DNA of 64,000 bases from the NCBI RefSeq assembly GCF_017794965.1, contig NZ_CP051240.1:3720001-3784000 (forward strand), in the 5' to 3' direction. Of this stretch, positions 58,897-64,000 are shown one piece after another (the stretch's first letter is position 1; every line of letters begins with the position of its first letter). The DNA is from Alcanivorax sp. GTDB lineage: Bacteria; Pseudomonadota; Gammaproteobacteria; Pseudomonadales; Alcanivoracaceae. The translations under genes were made by a program, and so were the position numbers. Below the pieces are notes generated by a model. The model worked only from the letters and a program-made list of their open reading frames with translations, was not told the DNA's origin and ran no database searches.

Positions 58897-59276
58897 TGTA
58901 GGAGCACCACTCGAGGTGCGAACTTTTTGTGGGAGAGCCAACTTGTTGGCCGAATGGGGGAGAAGCCTGTAACCAGTCCGCCAACGACAGGGCTGGTCTT
59001 GGATGTAAGAGCGGTCGTCCGACCGCGATAGCCGCGACGCGGCGCCTTCATCGCGGTGGAACCACCGCTCCCACAAAAGAAATTTTCGCCGTAGGAGCCT
59101 GCCTGCAGGCGATCTTTTCTCAGGGTATGCCTGCAAGCGAATGCTTTTTGTAGGAGCCCAGCTTGCCTGGGCGAACCTCGCGCAGCGAGGCGACCGAAGG
59201 GAGAAACCAATGCATCGAAATATCGATATGAAGAGCCGTGCTTGCACGGTTCGCCCAGGCAAGCTGGGCTCCTACA
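58897..59276. repeat. Cluster of five REP types
   Basis: GTAGGAGCACCACTCGAGGTGC, GTGGGAGAGCCAACTTGTTGGC, AGAGCGGTCGTCCGACCGCG with GCGGTGGAACCACCGC, GTAGGAGCCTGCCTGCAGGC and a complete REPIN GTAGGAGCCCAGCTTGCCTGG/inverse (59149-59276). The gap 58890-59290 has no gene. Confidence 0.82.
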
Positions 59277-59290
59277 GGGCGGCCGGAGAG

Positions 59291-59794
59291 CTACCGATTC
59301 AAATCCTTCCAGCGTTTCTCCTCTGCCTTCCTCAAGGTGCGCTCCTGATCCAGAATGTCCTTCCAATGCGCAACTAATGCTTCTTCGCCGACTGCCGAAG
59401 GCAACGCCTCATACAACCCGATCAATTCCTGCTTCAACGCAGTAATCTCCGCCGAATCATTCCCCGTCACCGTCGTATTATTCTCCGGGTGATACATGGT
59501 CCCGAACGCCACAACATTCGCCCGCGCCTGTGTCAGCGAATAGGCTCCATTCGGCCCACCACCCCAGTCTTGGGTATTGGCGTCATCCTCCCCATCATCT
59601 TCCCAGATGCACAGACAGCAGATCTCATAAGCATCCCGCCGCGCCAGCGTCGGATACCCACAACAAGGACAAGGCACCCGCTCCAGCACCTTGTGCTTCT
59701 TCAGCCGAACACCACGACACAACGTCGGCCCAAACAACGCACGCCGCTGATCCAGTGCCGCCTGATTCTCGTCAGTCCAGGGAGGAGTCCGCAT
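59291..59794 (-). CDS. CPCC-family cysteine-rich protein
   Basis: A 167-residue protein. The Cys_rich_CPCC signature is complete: VPCPCCGYPTLARRDAYEICCLCIWEDDGEDD followed by GGPNGAYSLTQARANVVAFG, so a zinc- or metal-binding knuckle is likely. The C-terminal half is helical and charged. Function unknown. Start taken at the ATG (59792-59794); near-cognate starts lie just upstream. Confidence 0.85.
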   Translation of the reverse strand: MRTPPWTDENQAALDQRRALFGPTLCRGVRLKKHKVLERVPCPCCGYPTLARRDAYEICCLCIWEDDGEDDANTQDWGGGPNGAYSLTQARANVVAFGTMYHPENNTTVTGNDSAEITALKQELIGLYEALPSAVGEEALVAHWKDILDQERTLRKAEEKRWKDLNR

Positions 59795-60098
59795 ACCCAC
59801 CAACACAGCCAATCAAAAAGAGATCACCATTAAACACCAACCCCGCAAATCAAACACGGGCCTGGCATCCCGCTGTAGGAGCGCCTCTCGAGGCGCGAAC
59901 CCGAGCCCAAGCGAGGGAGAGCTTCCAACCGTTAAACCTGAAATGAGCCCTGCCACTATTTCAATTTGGCTCCCAACCCAAAATAAACACGAGCGCCCAG
60001 TCAGCCCATGAATCCCCACCCCAAGACGTATAGTATGGATCAGATAACCCGAAAGGATTCGGGCCCGTCCCCACAGAGCAAGGATGCCAGGAGACCCT
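59795..60098. other. Gap with one REP, probable promoter region of the RhuM/Fic gene
   Basis: A single REP TGTAGGAGCGCCTCTCGAGG lies at 59874-59900, continued by CCCGAGCCCAAGCGAGGG, a worn copy of the middle layer seen at 44501. From 60020 on the DNA is more AT-rich and leads into the next gene. Confidence 0.5.
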
Positions 60099-61100
60099 AT
60101 GAGTACAGAAAAGCAGATCGAGATCTATCAAACCGCCGATGGCGAGACGCAAATCGAGGTGCGGCTGGATGCCGATACCTTGTGGGTTAGTCAGGCTCAG
60201 ATGGCAGAGTTGTTTGCTACTTCTGCTGATAACATCAGCCTTCACTTGAAAAATATCTATAAGGACAGGGAGTTAGATGAGCTATCAACTACCGAGGATT
60301 TCTCGGTAGTTCGTCAGGAAGGCAAACGGCGGGTACGCAGGAACCTGAAGCACTACAATCTGGATGCGATAATTTCAGTGGGGTATCGGGTCAACTCGAC
60401 CCAGGCGACCCAATTTCGGCAATGGTCCACGCGTATACTCCGGGCATACCTGAATCAAGGGTATGTCATGGATCGCCACCGCTTCGAGCGCAACGCCGCC
60501 GAACTCCAGCAGGCCCTCGCCCAGGTCCAGAAAGCCGCCCAAAGCCCGGAACTCACCGACCAGGCCGGCCGTGGTCTGGTCGATGTCGTTTCCCGCTACA
60601 CCCAAACCTTCCTCTGGCTACAACGCTACGACGAAGGCCTGCTCGATGAACCCGAAGGTGAAAAAGGCGGAAAACTGCCCAGCGAAAGAGAAGCGATGAG
60701 CGCACTGGGGGAACTCAAATCCCAGCTAATGGCACGAGGCGAGGCTACAGATCTGTTCGCCCGGGTAAGAGAGGCCGGTCTGGCCGGTATCTTTGGTAAC
60801 CTGGATCAGTCCGTCTTCGGCGAACCCGCTTACCCCTCCATAGAAAGCAAAGCGGCACATCTGCTGTATTTTGTGGTGAAGAACCACCCGTTCTCCGACG
60901 GCAACAAACGCAGTGGTGCCTTCCTGTTCGTAGACTTCCTGCACCGCAACGGTCGCCTGCTCGATGCAAACGGTAACCCCATCATCAACGACACCGGCCT
61001 GGCAGCCCTCACCCTGCTGGTAGCAGAATCCGACCCGAAACAGAAAGAGGTCCTGATCCGTCTGATCATGAACATGCTGAGTAGCACTCAAACCCCATGA
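60099..61100 (+). CDS. RhuM-like / Fic-domain protein
   Basis: A 333-residue protein. Residues 1-125 resemble the RhuM (virulence) DNA-binding-like domain (IEIYQTADGETQIEVRLDADTLWVSQAQMAELFATSADNISLHLKNIYKDREL...HYNLDAIISVGYRVNS). The C-terminal domain has a Fic core HPFSDGNKR (263-271), so AMP-transfer or related nucleotidyl transfer is possible. Such proteins occur in accessory regions next to defence genes. The stop overlaps the next ATG (ATGA). No separate inhibitory helix was identified. Confidence 0.88.
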   Translation: MSTEKQIEIYQTADGETQIEVRLDADTLWVSQAQMAELFATSADNISLHLKNIYKDRELDELSTTEDFSVVRQEGKRRVRRNLKHYNLDAIISVGYRVNSTQATQFRQWSTRILRAYLNQGYVMDRHRFERNAAELQQALAQVQKAAQSPELTDQAGRGLVDVVSRYTQTFLWLQRYDEGLLDEPEGEKGGKLPSEREAMSALGELKSQLMARGEATDLFARVREAGLAGIFGNLDQSVFGEPAYPSIESKAAHLLYFVVKNHPFSDGNKRSGAFLFVDFLHRNGRLLDANGNPIINDTGLAALTLLVAESDPKQKEVLIRLIMNMLSSTQTP

Positions 61101-61747
61101 TAGAAATCCATTGCACGAAAAAACTGCTGGCCAGATTGCCGGTCGATGAACAGGGCAATCTGCCGGTCTCAAAAACGCACGGTGCCCTGCCAACAGTGCC
61201 GGGCCAACTCAGCCCGCTCAGCGGCTGGCATGCCAACCTGCTCACCATCCAGCGCCGTAATTGCGTGATGTTCGTACACGACACCACACGCTTTCCGCTA
61301 TTTATTGCTTCCCTGAAAAAGCCCGACTTCGCCAACCTGGAATACTGGTTCGAAGATGCCCTGATGAATACATTGATGAAGTGCGGAGCAACGGCCTTGC
61401 AGCTGAAGAAAGTCGGCCATGCCCTGCAGCGCTTGAAAATGGATAGCCAAACAGACCGCTCAGTTCAGGGAAGCCTAAACCAGATGGGGCAGGATGCAGG
61501 CTTTATGCTGGAAGATTGCAAAGTGGATGAAATTCTCGGCTATGGATTGGCTGCCAATCTTGCCCAGCGGCCTTGCATGATAAAAAGTGGAAAGGACGCC
61601 CTATGGCCTGAGCGCGACTTTCTGGCCCTGCTGGAATCCCTGCCGGAGCAAGGTGCAGCACCCAACCCGAGAACCGTGCAGCCCACACTTCCGGAAAATG
61701 TCACCTCCATGGCGGGTTTCCGATACAGGAAAGACCGTTATCACTGA
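61097..61747 (+). CDS. Protein of unknown function coupled to the Fic gene (possibly DUF6933)
   Basis: A 216-residue protein beginning MIEIHCTKKLLARLPVDEQG, with WHANLLTIQRRNCVMFVHDTTRFPLFIASLKK, a pattern I associate with DUF6933. No catalytic motif seen. It overlaps the Fic gene by 4 bp and is therefore made with it. A role as partner or antidote is an inference from coupling only; these proteins also occur alone. Confidence 0.8.
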   Translation: MIEIHCTKKLLARLPVDEQGNLPVSKTHGALPTVPGQLSPLSGWHANLLTIQRRNCVMFVHDTTRFPLFIASLKKPDFANLEYWFEDALMNTLMKCGATALQLKKVGHALQRLKMDSQTDRSVQGSLNQMGQDAGFMLEDCKVDEILGYGLAANLAQRPCMIKSGKDALWPERDFLALLESLPEQGAAPNPRTVQPTLPENVTSMAGFRYRKDRYH

Positions 61748-61803
61748 TCAGTAGAAACTGAGGGTAGGGTAGGCCACAAACCAGCAACCTGGTTTTCCGC
61801 TGT

Positions 61804-61900
61804 TGTAGGAGCGGTGGTTCCACCGCGAAAAGCTGGCTGGTAGCAAGGCGCACAGATCGCGGTCGCACCCGCAGGGCATCGCAAACGACCGCTCCCGCAG
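61804..61900. repeat. REPIN with expanded arm
   Basis: GTAGGAGCGGTGGTTCCACCGCGAAA faces GATCGCGGTCGCACCCGCAGGGCATCGCAAACGACCGCTCC, whose stem has about 20 extra bases (GCACCCGCAGGGCATCGCAAAC). The gap 61748-62083 otherwise holds no gene. Confidence 0.75.
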
Positions 61901-62083
61901 TGATGCTTCTGCCGAAGTGTCATTCGCGGCGCGAACACCCTACCCATAACCGCTTCTAAATCGCATCATAATTCCCCAGCACCAAGCGGTGAGTAACGGC
62001 TCGCCAACGAGGCGGTCACAGTTTTCAGGGAGGATCCCGGTAGCTGTTCCGTTAAACAGGGTGTTGAACTGTCGTCGCAGGGG

Positions 62084-62986
62084 TCAGTCAGTGCTCTCAC
62101 TGCTGGTGCTCACCGCCACCGGCTCACGCGAAAAAATGCCGATAATCGGGGTGCCCTGGGCCTGCAGAATCGGTTCGATATCCCGGTGCAGGGCGTGGTA
62201 CTGATAAAACGGCACGCGCGGAAAAAGATGATGAATGGAATGCAGATTCTGACCCAGCCAGAACCATTCCACCGGTTTCATCCAGCGCGGCATGATCAGG
62301 CTGTTGGTATTGCGGTAACGCTCGCTCACCTTGTACGGGTGGTGCGGGCGGTAGGCAAACCAGTAGGCAGTGAACAGCCCACCCGTGTAGTAGCCCAGCA
62401 GCAACACCACCGCCGTCCCCGGTTGATCCACCATCACCAGAAAGGCAATCCGCCATCCCAGCGACACGGTCAGCTCGCTGCAGTAAATCAGTTTTTCTTT
62501 CAGCGAGGCGCTGCCCCAGCTGTGCTGTACAAAGAAGGTATTCTGAATCCACTGAAAACGCAGCCCGGCGATGATCATCGCCAAGGGGTTTTTCTGCATC
62601 CCGCTGACCACAAAGTCCGGGTCCTTGTCCGGCTGATTGGTATAGCGGTGATGGGTAAAGTGCTCGATGCGATGCGAGGCATAAGGAATCGCGATGATGG
62701 GGGCCACCAAGTAGCCACACAGATCGTTGATCCACTTGCGGCTATCGTTCTGGCCATGGATATTGCCGTGGGCGGCTTCATGTAGCGGCGTATACGACAT
62801 GTAGGTAAGCGCCGCCACCAGGAAGTAGGCCTGCCAGGGGCCAAGGGTGCCATTGGCAAACAGTAACAGCGTGGCAACAAAGGCCACCACCACGGCCAAC
62901 GTGAGCGCAATTGTCGGCCACGCGGTTTTGCCCATATAGTGTTTGGCGCAGGCAATGGCCTGCTTGTTCAAGGTTGCCGGGTCCAT
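62084..62986 (-). CDS. Membrane fatty-acid desaturase family protein
   Basis: A 300-residue protein with four to five hydrophobic segments. Histidine clusters typical of membrane di-iron desaturases/hydroxylases: HEAAH (69-73), HRIEHFTHH (105-113) and HSIHH (249-253). Substrate could be an acyl chain or carotenoid-like lipid. I start at MDPATLNKQ (62984-62986), with a GAGG site, instead of 8 residues upstream. Divergent from an AraC-type regulator. Confidence 0.9.
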   Translation of the reverse strand: MDPATLNKQAIACAKHYMGKTAWPTIALTLAVVVAFVATLLLFANGTLGPWQAYFLVAALTYMSYTPLHEAAHGNIHGQNDSRKWINDLCGYLVAPIIAIPYASHRIEHFTHHRYTNQPDKDPDFVVSGMQKNPLAMIIAGLRFQWIQNTFFVQHSWGSASLKEKLIYCSELTVSLGWRIAFLVMVDQPGTAVVLLLGYYTGGLFTAYWFAYRPHHPYKVSERYRNTNSLIMPRWMKPVEWFWLGQNLHSIHHLFPRVPFYQYHALHRDIEPILQAQGTPIIGIFSREPVAVSTSSESTD

Positions 62987-63110
62987 GGTGCTGCCTCTGG
63001 TGGTTATCATGGTTCCAGACTAGGCCGGCACCCTCACAATCAGAATAGCCGCCGTGGCCAATCACCCTGCAGAAGTGGCCAGCGCTAACGGCGGATCAGC
63101 GGAACGGGCA

Positions 63111-64000
63111 ATGCAACACAGCGACGACACCCTCCACCCGGTAGCCATCAGCCAGGTGATGCTCAACTTTGCCCAGCGCCATGGCATCGACAGGCAGACC
63201 TGCCTGCTCGGCACCGGCATTGCCGATGACGCCCTTTCCAGCGGAGAGGGATTGGTCACTCGCACCCAGGAAATGCGCCTGATCGAAAACCTGATGCTGG
63301 CCCTGCCGGACGACGGCGCCTGGGGCTTCGAATTGGGTCTGCAATACCACCTGGCCACCTTCGGGGTGTGGGGCTTCGCCCTGCGCACCTGCAAGACCCT
63401 GCGTGAAGCGGCCATCCTGGGGGTGCGCTATCTTCCTCTCAGCACCGCCTACTGCCGCATCGAACTGGTGGAAGACGACGACACCTTTGGCATCACCTTC
63501 GACCCGGATCCCATCCCGCCGCACCTGCGCCAGTTTCTGCTCGAGCGGGACATGGCCACGGCCCTGAATCTGGTGCGGGAAATCACCCTGCAAGGCGTGG
63601 ACTTTCGCGCCATCGACCTGGCCGGCCAGCCCGATGTCAGTGCCGAGGCCATTCAGGAAGAATGTGGCGTGAAACCCACCTTCGCCGCCCGCAGCAACCG
63701 CATCCTGGTGAACCGCGCCGGCGCCAGCCAGCCCTTCCCCGGCTACGATCCGGTGCTCACCCGCATGCTCGAACAGCAATGCCAGCAGCGCATGGACACC
63801 GTAGAAAACAGCGGCATTGCCGGCAAAGTACGCCAGCAACTACTGGGCGAACTGGGCCTCGGCGCCACCCTCAACGACATGGCCAGCGCCCTGGCCCTGT
63901 CCTCGCGCAGCCTGCGCCGAAAACTGGAACAGGAAGGCACCAGCTACCGCGATCTGGTAGAAGAAGAGCGCCGCCAACTGGCCCTGCAACTGCTCACCAG
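63111..64000 (+). CDS. AraC-family transcriptional regulator (3' end outside window)
   Basis: At least 296 residues, open to the window edge. The N-terminal part matches the arabinose-binding-type domain found in OruR/ArgR-like AraC proteins (MRLIENLMLALPDDGAWGFELGLQYHLATFGVWGFALRTCKTLREA). The DNA-binding part begins at LLGELGLGATLNDMASALALSSRSLRRKLEQEGTSYRDLVEEERRQLALQLL and is cut off. It may control the divergent desaturase. ATG 63111 used; GTG 63054 is in frame and possible. Confidence 0.88.
   Translation, partial: MQHSDDTLHPVAISQVMLNFAQRHGIDRQTCLLGTGIADDALSSGEGLVTRTQEMRLIENLMLALPDDGAWGFELGLQYHLATFGVWGFALRTCKTLREAAILGVRYLPLSTAYCRIELVEDDDTFGITFDPDPIPPHLRQFLLERDMATALNLVREITLQGVDFRAIDLAGQPDVSAEAIQEECGVKPTFAARSNRILVNRAGASQPFPGYDPVLTRMLEQQCQQRMDTVENSGIAGKVRQQLLGELGLGATLNDMASALALSSRSLRRKLEQEGTSYRDLVEEERRQLALQLLT

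Noticed and set aside
1..64000. tRNA, rRNA and riboswitch signals
   Set aside because: I looked for CCA-ended cloverleaf regions, rRNA stretches and a cobalamin-type leader near cobS and found none that I can support.

Overview
The window is a stretch of a marine hydrocarbon-degrading gammaproteobacterial chromosome, most likely Alcanivorax or a close relative. The main evidence is a full-length AlkB-type alkane 1-monooxygenase with a divergent GntR/FadR-type regulator, an arrangement I know from the alkB2 locus of Alcanivorax borkumensis. It is surrounded by housekeeping blocks in Pseudomonas-like order: def-fmt-rsmB-trkA-trkH, LysM-dprA-tsaC-hemF-aroE, oxyR-recG, purE-purK, gmk-rpoZ-spoT-ridA and pycA-pycB with a LysR gene. 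I call about 60 protein genes and see no rRNA, tRNA or CRISPR array.

Layout. 1-0.25 kb: tail of an acyl-CoA dehydrogenase gene. 0.4-2.0 kb: an AT-rich island whose single gene, a SIR2-like protein, has the boundaries of an integron gene cassette (5' core site, stop codon inside a 3' attC-like site), followed by a short inverted-repeat element. 2-5.3 kb: lipoprotein, OsmC-YcaO fusion, hypothetical. 5.9-7.8 kb: gntR/alkB2. 8.4-14.4 kb: potassium uptake and translation-initiation cluster, minus strand. 14.5-19.5 kb: LysM protein, DNA uptake (dprA), tRNA modification (tsaC), heme (hemF) and shikimate (aroE) genes. 19.5-32.6 kb: ion channel, LpxR-like protein, gamma-carbonic anhydrase, prlC, fpr with a divergent finR-like regulator, M23 peptidase, cobS and small proteins. 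32.7-36.7 kb: SRPBCC, NmrA-like, outer-membrane and solute-binding proteins. 36.9-50 kb: recG, oxyR, purEK, ridA, a RAYT transposase, spoT, rpoZ, gmk. 50-59 kb: membrane protein, DUF2236 protein, deacylase, pyruvate carboxylase subunits and regulator. 59-64 kb: CPCC protein, RhuM/Fic protein with an overlapping partner, desaturase and a truncated AraC-type regulator.

The most striking signal is in the intergenic DNA. Nearly every gap is filled by two interleaved repeat systems. One is REP/REPIN sequences (GTRGGAGC head plus a variable hairpin), with one resident RAYT gene as the likely mobiliser. The other is a family I do not recognise from the literature: imperfect tandem arrays with a strict 7-bp period, usually as two inverted arms around a core of about 100 bp that begins and ends in CGCG-containing borders and often contains GCGCGGGCA. 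The heptamer sequence changes completely between loci (AGTTSAA, CAAGTTW, GTCYGAC, CTATTMA, GCGTGTT, CGAGTTT), yet the two arms of one locus match each other. About 28 such arrays occur here, several overlapping stop codons, and two are pure tracts of 12-13 units. Together with the SIR2 cassette this is the material most worth a second look.
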